DNA of 64,000 nucleotides from DAOVVL01 sp965603095 (GCA_965603095.1 CBFDBQ010000003.1:1-64000); one strand, 5' to 3'. Counted from the stretch's first letter, positions 24,885-33,612 are shown. A program made the numbers and translations. Notes: generated by a model not told the origin, from the letters alone.

Positions 24885-26417
24885 ATGCACAATATCATAG
24901 AAGAGCTTGAAAAAAGACGCGAACGTGCCCGCCAGGGCGGTGGCAAGGAACGAATTGCCCGCCAGCATGCCAAGGGCAAGCTTAGCGCACGCGAACGGAT
25001 TGAATTACTGCTCGACCCCGGAACCTTCGAAGAATGGGACATGTTTGTCGAACACAGGTGCGTTGATTTTGGCATGAATAAACAATCTATTCCCGGTGAT
25101 GGGGTAGTAACCGGATACGGAACCATTAACGGCAGGCTGATATTTGTTTTCTCACAAGATTTTACCGTGTTTGGCGGCTCGCTTTCAGAATCCCACGCCG
25201 CAAAAATTTGCAAAATAATGGATCAGGCGATGGAGGTCGGCGCGCCGGTTATTGGCTTGAACGATTCCGGTGGTGCGCGCATCCAAGAAGGGGTGGCGTC
25301 ACTGGCCGGTTATGCCGAGGTATTCCAACACAACGTTGAAGCATCGGGTGTTATACCGCAAATTTCCGTAATCATGGGCCCATGCGCCGGGGGGGCGGTT
25401 TATTCACCCGCCATAACCGATTTTATTTTCATGGTTGAAGATACTTCATACATGTTTGTTACCGGGCCCGATGTGGTAAAAACCGTAACCCACGAAGAAG
25501 TAACCCACGAAGAACTTGGCGGTGCCAACACCCATACATCAAAATCTGGTGTTGCCCACAATGCATTTGCCAACGATGCTGAGGCGCTTTTATATCTTCG
25601 TCGGCTTATTGATTTCTTGCCCGCCAATAACAAAGAAAAACCACCGCTACGCCCAACACCAGATAGGGCTGAACGCGTAGAGTTGTCGCTTGATACCCTT
25701 GTTCCAGATAATCCCAACAAACCCTACGACATGAAGGAATTAATAGAAAAAGTTCTCGACGAGGGGGATTTCTTTGAACTACAACCTGATTTTGCCGCCA
25801 ACATAATTATTGGCTTTGGCCGGATGGAAGGTTCAACCGTTGGTATTGTTGCCAACCAACCAATGGTGCTGGCCGGTTGTTTGGATATTGATTCCGCAAT
25901 CAAGGCCGCACGGTTTGTTCGTTTTTGTGACGCTTTCAACATTCCCATTGTTACCTTTGTTGACGTGCCGGGCTTTTTGCCGGGAACGGAGCAGGAACTT
26001 GGCGGTATTATAAAACACGGGGCAAAATTGCTTTATGCTTTTGCCGAAGCCACCGTGCCCAAGGTAACTATTATTACACGCAAAGCCTATGGCGGTGCTT
26101 ATGATGTGATGAGCTCAAAACACCTGCGCGGCGATGTAAACCTGACATGGCCATCTGCTGAAATTGCGGTAATGGGGCCAAAGGGCGCGGTTGAAATTAT
26201 TTTCCGCGGCGACCTTGATAATGATGAAAAAGTAAAAACCCGCACCGATGAATATCGCGAACGATTTGCCAACCCATTTATTGCCGCCCAACGCGGGTTT
26301 ATTGATGATGTAATAATGCCCCATAACACCCGCGTTCGCGTTTGTCGTTCACTTAGAATGTTAAAAAACAAAAAAATAGAAAACCCGTGGAAAAAACACG
26401 GAAATATTCCTCTTTAA
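24885..26417 (+). CDS. pccB: Propionyl-CoA carboxylase beta subunit
   Basis: A 510-residue carboxyltransferase subunit that moves CO2 from biotin to propionyl-CoA, giving methylmalonyl-CoA. The N- and C-terminal crotonase-like halves are complete; LNDSGGARIQEGV and MGPCAGGAVYSP form the first oxyanion site, and FVDVPGFLPGTEQE and YGGAYDVMSS the second. I chose ATG 24885 (GGGAGAGG upstream), as longer forms add 68 residues without family support. It leads a small operon with a membrane protein and pccA. Confidence 0.95.
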   Translation: MHNIIEELEKRRERARQGGGKERIARQHAKGKLSARERIELLLDPGTFEEWDMFVEHRCVDFGMNKQSIPGDGVVTGYGTINGRLIFVFSQDFTVFGGSLSESHAAKICKIMDQAMEVGAPVIGLNDSGGARIQEGVASLAGYAEVFQHNVEASGVIPQISVIMGPCAGGAVYSPAITDFIFMVEDTSYMFVTGPDVVKTVTHEEVTHEELGGANTHTSKSGVAHNAFANDAEALLYLRRLIDFLPANNKEKPPLRPTPDRAERVELSLDTLVPDNPNKPYDMKELIEKVLDEGDFFELQPDFAANIIIGFGRMEGSTVGIVANQPMVLAGCLDIDSAIKAARFVRFCDAFNIPIVTFVDVPGFLPGTEQELGGIIKHGAKLLYAFAEATVPKVTIITRKAYGGAYDVMSSKHLRGDVNLTWPSAEIAVMGPKGAVEIIFRGDLDNDEKVKTRTDEYRERFANPFIAAQRGFIDDVIMPHNTRVRVCRSLRMLKNKKIENPWKKHGNIPL

Positions 26418-26432
26418 TAAATCAAGGTTTAA

Positions 26433-26681
26433 ATGGCAATCAATCCACATGTAATAAATCAAGAACTGCACAAGCAAAACTCGCGTGATTTGGGCCGCCT
26501 TGCCGCGCAAATTTTAATGTTTTTTGCCGCTATGTTTGTTTCGGTTTGGGCAAATGTTACCTATATGCCGCAGTGGCCATTGTTTATTATTGTTCTTATT
26601 GGCGGTGGATTTTATTTGGTGCCTAAAACAAGGCGCCTGATGCAAAGTTTCGAAGATAACCGGAGCGATAATAAAGAGTAA
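26433..26681 (+). CDS. Small two-helix membrane protein in the pcc operon
   Basis: An 82-residue protein I do not recognise. It has a polar N-terminus, two hydrophobic segments (about 22-42 and 48-64), and a charged tail (RLMQSFEDNRSDNKE). It lies 15 bases after pccB and 6 bases before pccA, so it is cotranscribed with the carboxylase. It could be a regulator or membrane tether of the enzyme, or simply a passenger. It is not related to the gamma subunit of sodium-pumping decarboxylases in any obvious way. Confidence 0.8.
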   Translation: MAINPHVINQELHKQNSRDLGRLAAQILMFFAAMFVSVWANVTYMPQWPLFIIVLIGGGFYLVPKTRRLMQSFEDNRSDNKE

Positions 26682-26687
26682 ATTTTA

Positions 26688-28712
26688 ATGACAAGAAAAA
26701 TAAAACCATTCAAAAAAATACTTATCGCCAATCGCGGTGAAATTGCCTGTCGGATAATAAAATCAGCCAAACAAATGGGCATTAAAACGGTCGCCATTTA
26801 TTCTGATGCCGACGCCGATGCCTTGCATGTTTTACAGGCCGACGAGGCAGTATGCGTTGGCCCGGCGGCCAGTTTGGAAAGCTACCTCAACGTAAAATCT
26901 ATTATTGGGGCCATTAAACAAACGGGGGCCGAGGCGGTTCACCCGGGTTATGGATTTTTATCTGAAAACGCCGCCTTTGGTCGGGCGTTAAAAAAAGAAG
27001 GCGTTGTATTTATTGGCCCGGGCGAGTTGGCCATAAAATCTATGGGCGATAAAATCGAATCAAAAAAATTAGCCGAAAAACATTCCATCAACACAATTCC
27101 CGGTCATACGGCGGCGCTCAAAGATGAAAAAGAGGCGCTAAAAATTGCCAAAAAAATCGGCTATCCGGTAATGCTCAAGGCATCTGCCGGTGGTGGCGGC
27201 AAGGGTATGCGGGTTTGCAAAAATGATACGGATGTAAAAGAAGCATTTGTTTCAGCCGTGCGCGAGGCCAAATCCAGCTTTGGCGATGACCGTGTTTTTA
27301 TGGAAAAATACATCGAAAACCCACGCCACATTGAAATACAGGTATTGGCCGATAGTTTCGGCAACACGGTACATTTGTTTGAGCGTGAATGCTCAATCCA
27401 GCGTCGTCATCAAAAAGTAATAGAAGAGGCCCCGAGCCCATTTTTAGATGAAAAAACCCGTGCCGCCATGGGTGCACAGGCGGTCAAGCTAGCGCGTGCG
27501 GTAAAGTATGTTTCCGCTGGTACGGTTGAATTCATTGTTGATAGCAAAATGAATTTTTATTTCCTCGAAATGAACACCCGCCTGCAGGTCGAACATCCGG
27601 TTACCGAAAAAATTACCGGGCTAGATTTGGTCGAGCTAATGATACGCATTGCCGCGGGCGAGAAATTACCGTTTGCTCAAGAAGACCTTAAAATTAATGG
27701 CTGGGCTATGGAGGCCCGCGTTTATGCCGAAGATCCATTTCGTGGCTTTTTGCCATCCATCGGCAGGGTCTCTAAATACATTGAACCGGGTGAAACAAAA
27801 AATGTGCGGGTCGATAGCGGCGTTTACGAAGGCGGTGAAATATCCATGCACTATGACCCAATGATTTCAAAATTAGTAACCTATGGCCCCAATCGTAGTG
27901 CGGCCATAGAACATATGCGTCATGCTTTAGATAGCTATCTTATTCGTGGTGTTAGAAACAACATTTCGTTTCTTTCTGCCCTAATGGGTCATCCGCGTTT
28001 TGGCAAAGGAAAACTTACCACCAATTTTATTGTCGATGAATACCCCGATGGATTTAGCGCCGCTAATGTAGTGCACGACAATCCTGCCCATCTGGTTGCG
28101 GTGGCGGCGTGTTTGCATATGGCCCATCAAAACCGGGCGGTGCAAATATCTGGTCGGGTGCCGGGGCGCGAACGCACCGTTGTCGGTGACTGGGTGGTGC
28201 ACATTAATGGAGCCAAGGTTCCGGTTGTGGCAAATCCAATTGATGGCGGGTGGAACGTAGAAATAACCCAAAAGTCAAAAGACATTCCCAAAGGAAATTT
28301 TGATGTAATAACTAAATGGAATTTAGGCGAAACTATTTTTGTCGCCGAAATATCTGGTACTAGTGCAATATTGCAAATAGACCGACTGAGCGTTGGTTAT
28401 CGCATTAGTCATTCAGGAACCGAGCTTGAGGCATTGGTGCTTTCGCCACTGGCTAGTGGATTCTTTGACATGATGCCGGAAAAAAGAATTGCCGACACCT
28501 CAAACCTGCTTATGTCGCCCATGCCGGGATTGTTGCTGTCTGTGGCTGTGAGCGCGGGACAGGAAGTAAAGGCAGGCGAAGAACTGGCCATAATCGAGGC
28601 CATGAAAATGGAAAACGTGCTTCGGGCCGAACGAGACGGTATTATAAAGGAACTAAAGGCAAGCCCCGGCGATAGCCTTGCGGTTGACCAGATTATTATG
28701 GAATTTGAATGA
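26688..28712 (+). CDS. pccA: Propionyl-CoA carboxylase alpha subunit, biotin-containing
   Basis: A 674-residue subunit. The biotin carboxylase domain fills about residues 1-455, with KILIANRGEIACRI, the Gly-rich ATP loop KASAGGGGKGM and the catalytic FLEMNTRLQVEHPVTE. A BT linker domain follows, and the C-terminal biotinyl domain carries Lys640 in IEAMKMENV. It carboxylates its own biotin with ATP and bicarbonate and hands the carboxyl to PccB. Length matches bacterial PccA. Methylmalonyl-CoA mutase is not in the window. Confidence 0.96.
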   Translation: MTRKIKPFKKILIANRGEIACRIIKSAKQMGIKTVAIYSDADADALHVLQADEAVCVGPAASLESYLNVKSIIGAIKQTGAEAVHPGYGFLSENAAFGRALKKEGVVFIGPGELAIKSMGDKIESKKLAEKHSINTIPGHTAALKDEKEALKIAKKIGYPVMLKASAGGGGKGMRVCKNDTDVKEAFVSAVREAKSSFGDDRVFMEKYIENPRHIEIQVLADSFGNTVHLFERECSIQRRHQKVIEEAPSPFLDEKTRAAMGAQAVKLARAVKYVSAGTVEFIVDSKMNFYFLEMNTRLQVEHPVTEKITGLDLVELMIRIAAGEKLPFAQEDLKINGWAMEARVYAEDPFRGFLPSIGRVSKYIEPGETKNVRVDSGVYEGGEISMHYDPMISKLVTYGPNRSAAIEHMRHALDSYLIRGVRNNISFLSALMGHPRFGKGKLTTNFIVDEYPDGFSAANVVHDNPAHLVAVAACLHMAHQNRAVQISGRVPGRERTVVGDWVVHINGAKVPVVANPIDGGWNVEITQKSKDIPKGNFDVITKWNLGETIFVAEISGTSAILQIDRLSVGYRISHSGTELEALVLSPLASGFFDMMPEKRIADTSNLLMSPMPGLLLSVAVSAGQEVKAGEELAIIEAMKMENVLRAERDGIIKELKASPGDSLAVDQIIMEFE

Positions 28713-28727
28713 AGGGATATACCATTC

Positions 28728-29168
28728 ATGCCTGCCGGCAAAACAGATAAAGAAAATAATAAAACGGACAACGTAATTCCTTTTCGTTCTGCCAAAAATA
28801 AAAATACCAAGCAAAAGAAAAAACGAAACTCTATCCGTCACAGTCCCCACAACCCCACAACCCCACAATTTCCCCATCATGACCGCGTTGTTCGCCTTGG
28901 CCTGCGTGGTCTTGTGCGTGATGATGCATTTATTCGTTGGCTGGTGGAAGAGGCGGTTAGCCTGCAACTAGATGGCTGGGCAAAAAATCGCAAAGATGGT
29001 GATATGGATGTTTTGCTGGCTGGTGAAATTGGCGACGTTCGCCAAATGTTGGATCTTTTGCGCGACGGCCCGCGCCCGGTTGATATGTTGTTAGTAGAAG
29101 AAAAAATATTACATGGCGACGAACCGCTATGGAGTGGGTTTCACCATCTTTCGCCAAGCGAAGTTTAA
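28728..29168 (+). CDS. Acylphosphatase-like protein with a basic N-terminal extension
   Basis: A 146-residue protein. Residues about 53-128 follow the acylphosphatase pattern: VVRLGLRGLVRDDAFIRWL aligns with the phosphate loop, and GWAKNRKDGDMDVLLAGE holds the catalytic asparagine equivalent. The arginine normally right after Phe in the loop is Ile here, with Arg one place later, so activity is doubtful. Residues 1-50 are Lys/Asn-rich and look disordered. An 8-bp tandem repeat lies within the extension (28845-28868). It follows pccA by 15 bases and faces lipB. Confidence 0.75.
   Translation: MPAGKTDKENNKTDNVIPFRSAKNKNTKQKKKRNSIRHSPHNPTTPQFPHHDRVVRLGLRGLVRDDAFIRWLVEEAVSLQLDGWAKNRKDGDMDVLLAGEIGDVRQMLDLLRDGPRPVDMLLVEEKILHGDEPLWSGFHHLSPSEV
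28845..28868 (+). repeat. Tandem repeat CCCCACAA, three copies, inside a coding region
   Basis: Three exact copies of an 8-bp unit lie in codons of the acylphosphatase-like gene, just before its folded domain. Because 8 is not a multiple of 3, gain or loss of one copy would shift the frame. Confidence 0.9.
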
Positions 29169-29169
29169 T

Positions 29170-29880
29170 TTATATATTGGCGTTAATTGTTTCGCGCTCA
29201 AATACTTCCATAAAAACTTTTCGCAAAACATCATCAACATCAGCCATGGATACTTTTTTACCCAGTGCGTGTAATGATGTAACCCCATGTTCGGCAACAC
29301 CACATGGAACAATACCGGAAAAATGAGATAAATCTGGATTTACATTAAAAGAAAACCCATGAAAGCTGACCCAACGTCTTACCCTAACACCGATTGCACC
29401 TATTTTATCTTCCAGCCCGCTACCATCATTTCTGGCCACCCAAATGCCAACCCGGCCTTGGCGACGTTCGGCGCTTACATCAAAATGGGCGGCGGTTTTT
29501 ATCATTAATTCTTCAAGGTCGTGCACAAAGCGACGCACATCGGAGCCGCGATTTTTTAAATCCATCATAACGTAACCAACCCGTTGGCCGGGGCCATGAT
29601 ATGTGTGCTGGCCACCACGACCCGCCTTAAATACCGGAAATTTTTCCCCATCTAACAGGTCATCATCATTGGCGCTGGTGCCGGCGGTATAAAGGGGCGG
29701 ATGCTCAACCAGCCACAGCGCATCGTTTAATGCACGTTCGCGTATGCCAACAGCCCGGGCTTCCATGGTCGCCAGCGCATGGGGGTAGGGCAAAAGACCA
29801 TGGTGAAGGCACCATTCAACTGGTTTGGGGGGCAGGTTGGCGACTGGCTGGTTGGTTGGTTGGATATTGTCTGAAACCAT
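29170..29880 (-). CDS. lipB: Octanoyl-[acyl-carrier-protein] transferase LipB
   Basis: A 236-residue transferase that moves octanoate from ACP to lipoyl domains, the first step of lipoate synthesis. The motif RGGQHTYHGPGQ, the catalytic lysine in DKIGAIGVRV and the catalytic cysteine in SGIVPCGV are present. The N-terminus before the domain (about 20 residues) is encoded partly by a short GGTT-type tetranucleotide repeat near 29847-29862. It converges on the acylphosphatase-like gene with one base between stops. Confidence 0.95.
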   Translation of the reverse strand: MVSDNIQPTNQPVANLPPKPVEWCLHHGLLPYPHALATMEARAVGIRERALNDALWLVEHPPLYTAGTSANDDDLLDGEKFPVFKAGRGGQHTYHGPGQRVGYVMMDLKNRGSDVRRFVHDLEELMIKTAAHFDVSAERRQGRVGIWVARNDGSGLEDKIGAIGVRVRRWVSFHGFSFNVNPDLSHFSGIVPCGVAEHGVTSLHALGKKVSMADVDDVLRKVFMEVFERETINANI

Positions 29881-30040
29881 TAAATTGCTCTTGTTTTACC
29901 TTTTGGGGCTAAAAAACAGGCGTTAAATCATAAAATGCTAGCCCATGGACGTATGGAAGCTTGATTGCCATTAAACTATTTGGTATTCCCCCCACAGGCA
30001 ACGGTCAGCTTTAGGCCCCTGTTGTCTAGTTTACCTCTAT

Positions 30041-30127
30041 GCGGTCGTGGCGGAACTGGTAGACGCGCAGCGTTGAGGTCGCTGTGGGAGCAATCCCGTG
30101 GAAGTTCGAGTCTTCTCGACCGCACCA
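30041..30127 (+). tRNA. tRNA-Leu (anticodon GAG)
   Basis: An 87-base leucine tRNA. The acceptor arms GCGGTCG and CGACCGC pair perfectly, a long variable arm typical of class II tRNAs is present, and CCA is encoded (30125-30127). The anticodon stem is CAGCG/CGCTG with loop TTGAGGT, giving anticodon GAG at 30075-30077 for CTC/CTT codons. Upstream, TTGATT and TATTCC 17 bp apart (about 29962-29990) are a weak promoter candidate. Confidence 0.96.
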
Positions 30128-30216
30128 AGCTTAAGGGGCTCGCAGCATTTTATACGCCGCGGGCCCTTTTTCATGTAATCTCTGCTGGCACAGTAAAAAA
30201 GTTCAGGTAATAGGCC

Positions 30217-31626
30217 ATGACAGACAAAGAATTGAAAACCCCAGAGCCGGAAGCAGACGAAGCCGAAGACCAAGCTGACTTCGAGGTTTTGCTGGTGGGC
30301 TATATAATTGAAGCCCTTGATTCCAAAAATATAAATGCCGTGCGTGAAATTATTGCGCCACTGCACTATTCCGATGCTGCTGATTTGCTGGAACAGCTTA
30401 ACGCCGATCAGCGCCGCCAATTGCTTGAGTACGCTCAAGATATTCTTGATCCAGAATTCCTAGCCGAGATTAATGAAACTGTTCGTGACGAAGTCATCGA
30501 ACATATTGGTCTTGATAATGTTGCCGAAGCGTTGGCCGAGCTTGATACCGATGATGCGGTAAACATTATCGAAGAAATGCATGAGGACGAACAGCAACAA
30601 GTTCTCGAAGGAATTCCAGAAGCCGACCGCGCATTAATTAAACAATCACTTTCTTACCCAGAAGACAGCGCCGGGCGTTTGATGCAACGCGAAGTAATGA
30701 CCGTGCCGCAATTTTGGACAGTTGGCGAAACAATCGACTTCATGCGTGAAAGCGCCGAACAAGAAGAATGGGCGGTACCGGGATTATTTTACGAAATAAT
30801 TGTGGTCGATCCCAAATATTCCCCAGTTGGAAGGGTGCCGCTAAGTATACTCCTTAGCGCCAAGCGTCCAATCAACATAACCGACATCATGTCTGATGAA
30901 ATTAAACTTGTTCCAGCGACAATGGATCAAGAAGACGTCGCCCATCTGTTTCGGCAGCGTGATTTGGTATCGGCATCGGTGGTTGACGAAGTTGGCCGTT
31001 TGGTCGGTATCATAACCATTGATGACGTTGTTGACGTTATTGATGAAGAAGCCGAAGAAGATATCATGCGTATGGGTGGTGTGCGTGAAGATGATCTTTA
31101 TTCCGCCGCCATTGATACCACTCGTTCGCGTTTTTCATGGCTGTTTGTAAATCTTATCACCGCCATAGCGGCATCATTGGTTATTGGAATGTTTCAGGCG
31201 TCCATCGAACAAATTGTCGCTTTGGCCGTATTGATGCCAATAGTTGCATCCATGGGGGGCAATGCGGGAACCCAAACCCTAACCGTTGTTGTTCGCGCCC
31301 TTGCGACCAAGGAAATCACAGCGGCAAACGCAATGCGTCAGGTCGGCAAGGAATCTATGGTCGGCGTCATAAATGGTGTTTTATTTGCCGCATTAATGGG
31401 GTTGGTAGCATGGGTGTGGTTTGATATTCCCATGCTTGGTGCGGTTATTGCCATGGCGATGATTATAAACCTTGTGGTTGCTGGTCTTGCCGGGGCTTCG
31501 ATTCCTCTGGTTTTGGAAAAAGTTGGTGTTGATCCAGCAATTGCATCCAGTGTTTTTCTTACAACCATTACCGATGTAATAGGATTTATGGTCTTTCTTG
31601 GCCTTGGCACGTGGTTGCTGATATAG
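30217..31626 (+). CDS. mgtE: Magnesium transporter MgtE
   Basis: A 469-residue Mg2+ channel of the inner membrane. An acidic N-terminal helical domain (about 25-145, LHYSDAADLLEQL repeats) and two CBS domains (about 150-275) act as the Mg2+ sensor and gate. Five transmembrane helices follow, with the pore signature MPIVASMGGNAGTQT. The end, TTITDVIGFMVFLGLGTWLL, is typical. It lies 90 bases after tRNA-Leu. No M-box riboswitch fits in this short gap. Confidence 0.95.
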   Translation: MTDKELKTPEPEADEAEDQADFEVLLVGYIIEALDSKNINAVREIIAPLHYSDAADLLEQLNADQRRQLLEYAQDILDPEFLAEINETVRDEVIEHIGLDNVAEALAELDTDDAVNIIEEMHEDEQQQVLEGIPEADRALIKQSLSYPEDSAGRLMQREVMTVPQFWTVGETIDFMRESAEQEEWAVPGLFYEIIVVDPKYSPVGRVPLSILLSAKRPINITDIMSDEIKLVPATMDQEDVAHLFRQRDLVSASVVDEVGRLVGIITIDDVVDVIDEEAEEDIMRMGGVREDDLYSAAIDTTRSRFSWLFVNLITAIAASLVIGMFQASIEQIVALAVLMPIVASMGGNAGTQTLTVVVRALATKEITAANAMRQVGKESMVGVINGVLFAALMGLVAWVWFDIPMLGAVIAMAMIINLVVAGLAGASIPLVLEKVGVDPAIASSVFLTTITDVIGFMVFLGLGTWLLI

Positions 31627-31681
31627 TTAATCAATACATTCAATGGGCGGCCCCAACCATCTTTCTACAGGATGAAACCTT

Positions 31682-32248
31682 ATGGACGAAAGCAAGATAT
31701 CATCATTAAGAGTAATGGTGGTTGATCCGTATTCTCAGTTACGCGAAATTATTCGCGATATACTTGTTCGCGGTATCGGCGTTGGTGAAGTAGTGGAAGC
31801 CAAAGATGGCGAAGAAGCTATTTCATATATGCGCGACTTTCCACCGGATGTTGTAATTGCCGATTCCTATATGGAACCAATTAATGCAATTGAAATGACC
31901 AAACGTATTCGTGCCGGGGATGATAATTTAGATCCACACATTGCAGTAATTGTTATTTCCGGACGCGCCGAAGTTGGTGAAATAATGGCCGCCCGCGATG
32001 CAGGCGCAAACGAATATCTGGCCAAGCCGGTTTCAGCCAAAATATTGGAATTAAGGCTTCATTCTATTTTTGAAAATCCCAGACCATTTGTTCGGGCCAA
32101 TAATTTCTTTGGCCCTGATCGCAGACGCCATGATAGCGAAAACTTTCACGGGTCGGAAAGGCGTGTTGAAGAACCTAATCAAGCTGAAGATTCTGGCCAT
32201 GTTGAAAATCCGGACCAAGTTAAAGATTCTGGCGTGGCAACGGATTAA
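31682..32248 (+). CDS. Receiver-domain response regulator without output domain
   Basis: A 188-residue protein. The receiver domain occupies about residues 8-135: acidic pocket VVDPYS (with one of the usual two acidic residues), phosphoacceptor Asp61 (IADSYMEP), and Lys in YLAKPVS. No DNA-binding or enzymatic output follows; instead a polar tail with FGPDRRRH and imprecise repeats of DSG-type segments. Receivers of this kind with an FGPDRRR tail occur in related bacteria. It may work by protein contact. It overlaps the next gene by one base (TAATG). Confidence 0.87.
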   Translation: MDESKISSLRVMVVDPYSQLREIIRDILVRGIGVGEVVEAKDGEEAISYMRDFPPDVVIADSYMEPINAIEMTKRIRAGDDNLDPHIAVIVISGRAEVGEIMAARDAGANEYLAKPVSAKILELRLHSIFENPRPFVRANNFFGPDRRRHDSENFHGSERRVEEPNQAEDSGHVENPDQVKDSGVATD

Positions 32249-32712
32249 TGAAATTAAATTTAATAAAGCTTGCCGTTGGCGTTGAAGACGTTGCCCATTT
32301 AGCTCAGCTACAAAAAGAACGGGTCAAGCAAGCCAAGGCGCAAAAAAAGTGGGCCAGCAATAAATCAAGCCCCCGTCACGTTACCCGCCAACGCCCTAAA
32401 CGCGAAGGCGAGCTGTTGGATGGTGGTTCAATATATTGGGTCATAAAGGGCACAATAAGAGCGCGTCAAAACATCATTGCCATGGACGAGGTTCCCCTTG
32501 ATGCCTCTGATGCTAAGCCTGGCCGCATACCAAAGCCCAAATGCGCTTTGGTTCTGGACCCAGCAATCGTTCCTGTATCTCCGCGTAAACACCGTGCTTT
32601 TCAGGGTTGGAGATACCTAGAAGCCGCCAAGGCACCAAAGGATAGGAGCGCGGGCGCGGCTGAAATACCCGATGATTTGGCCGCCGATCTGGGCGAGTTG
32701 GGATTGCTTTGA
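32248..32712 (+). CDS. DUF1489 family protein
   Basis: A 154-residue member of DUF1489, a family largely limited to alphaproteobacteria and of unknown function. The N-terminus LNLIKLAVGVEDVAHLAQLQ and the segment LLDGGSIYWVIKG are characteristic. It starts within the stop of the receiver gene, so the two are translated together. An AGGATAGGA site belongs to ssb further downstream, not to this gene. Confidence 0.88.
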   Translation: MKLNLIKLAVGVEDVAHLAQLQKERVKQAKAQKKWASNKSSPRHVTRQRPKREGELLDGGSIYWVIKGTIRARQNIIAMDEVPLDASDAKPGRIPKPKCALVLDPAIVPVSPRKHRAFQGWRYLEAAKAPKDRSAGAAEIPDDLAADLGELGLL

Positions 32713-32819
32713 ATTCCTAGATATCCACACCATCTGCACCTTGCATACTCCAAATTTTCGGCCACAATGGGTGCCAAGCAATAATCGATTCCCACGGAAA
32801 ATCAGGATAGGACTAACCC

Positions 32820-33320
32820 ATGGCAGGAAGCGTTAATAAGGTAATTTTGGTAGGCAATCTGGGGCGTGACCCAGAGGTACGGTTTACCCAAGACAATAAA
32901 AAAATTGTAACCCTCAGTTTGGCCACGTCTGATTCGTGGAAAGACAAAAACACTGGTGAACGCAAGGAAAAGACCGAATGGCACCGGGTTGTTATTTTTA
33001 ACGAAGGTCTTGCCAATATTTCAGAACAGTACCTAAGAAAAGGCTCCAAGATTTATATAGAAGGCGCGCTCCAGACCCGTAAATGGACCGACAAGGACGG
33101 GGTTGATAAGTATTCAACCGAAGTTGTCCTTCAGGGCTTTAACAGCGTTATGACCATGCTTGATGGCCGTAGCGGCGGCGGTTCTGATAGCGGTTCCGGC
33201 GGCGGTTTCCCCGATCAGTCATCTGGCGGCGCTAGTGGTGGTGCCGGTGCCGGTGCTGGTGGAGGCGGGGATGATTTCTCTGCTCCCGGTGGCGGATTGG
33301 ATGATGAGATTCCGTTCTAG
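32820..33320 (+). CDS. ssb: Single-stranded DNA-binding protein
   Basis: A 166-residue SSB. The OB fold spans about 1-110 (NKVILVGNLGRDPEVRF, KTEWHRVVIFN, YIEGALQTRKW). A Gly/Ser-rich flexible linker (about 118-155) follows, encoded by a locally GC-rich stretch. The acidic tip DDEIPF, which recruits partner repair proteins, is intact. A terminator follows at 33346-33384. Confidence 0.97.
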   Translation: MAGSVNKVILVGNLGRDPEVRFTQDNKKIVTLSLATSDSWKDKNTGERKEKTEWHRVVIFNEGLANISEQYLRKGSKIYIEGALQTRKWTDKDGVDKYSTEVVLQGFNSVMTMLDGRSGGGSDSGSGGGFPDQSSGGASGGAGAGAGGGGDDFSAPGGGLDDEIPF

Positions 33321-33345
33321 GCGATACTTATCAATACCATTTTTC

Positions 33346-33384
33346 AAAAAACCCCGAATTCAATTGTGGTTCGGGGTTTTTTTT
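33346..33384 (+). terminator. Rho-independent terminator after ssb
   Basis: ACCCCGAA (33351-33358) pairs with TTCGGGGT (33370-33377), flanked by A and T runs that extend the stem, and is followed by a run of T to 33384. It ends the mgtE-to-ssb transcription unit. Confidence 0.9.
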
Positions 33385-33492
33385 GTTTAAAAATGACCTC
33401 TAAATATCCACTGTCCACAGGCTATTTTTTGCTCCAAAAAACACTAGATAAGCTATTGATATAAAAAGCAAAATTAAGTCAAAAAAGGGCAC

Positions 33493-33576
33493 TATAATGT
33501 TGTCTATTGGTCAGTCAAAATGCTACATTCTGACCATCAAATAACAAACAAATCCGGCCCTCATAGTCTTGGCCGG
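33493..33576 (+). promoter_or_regulatory. Probable gyrA promoter and structured leader
   Basis: A perfect TATAAT at 33493-33498 lies 114 bases before the gyrA start, but its -35 region has no good match. Two inverted repeats follow: TGGTCAG/CTGACCA (33508-33514 with 33530-33536), which begins near the expected transcription start, and CCGGCC/GGCCGG (33554-33559 with 33571-33576). The first could be an operator and the second a leader hairpin. The rest of the 290-base gap shows nothing further. Confidence 0.45.
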
Positions 33577-33612
33577 GTCTTAACATAACTCATTGATAAA
33601 ACAGGGTTTTTC

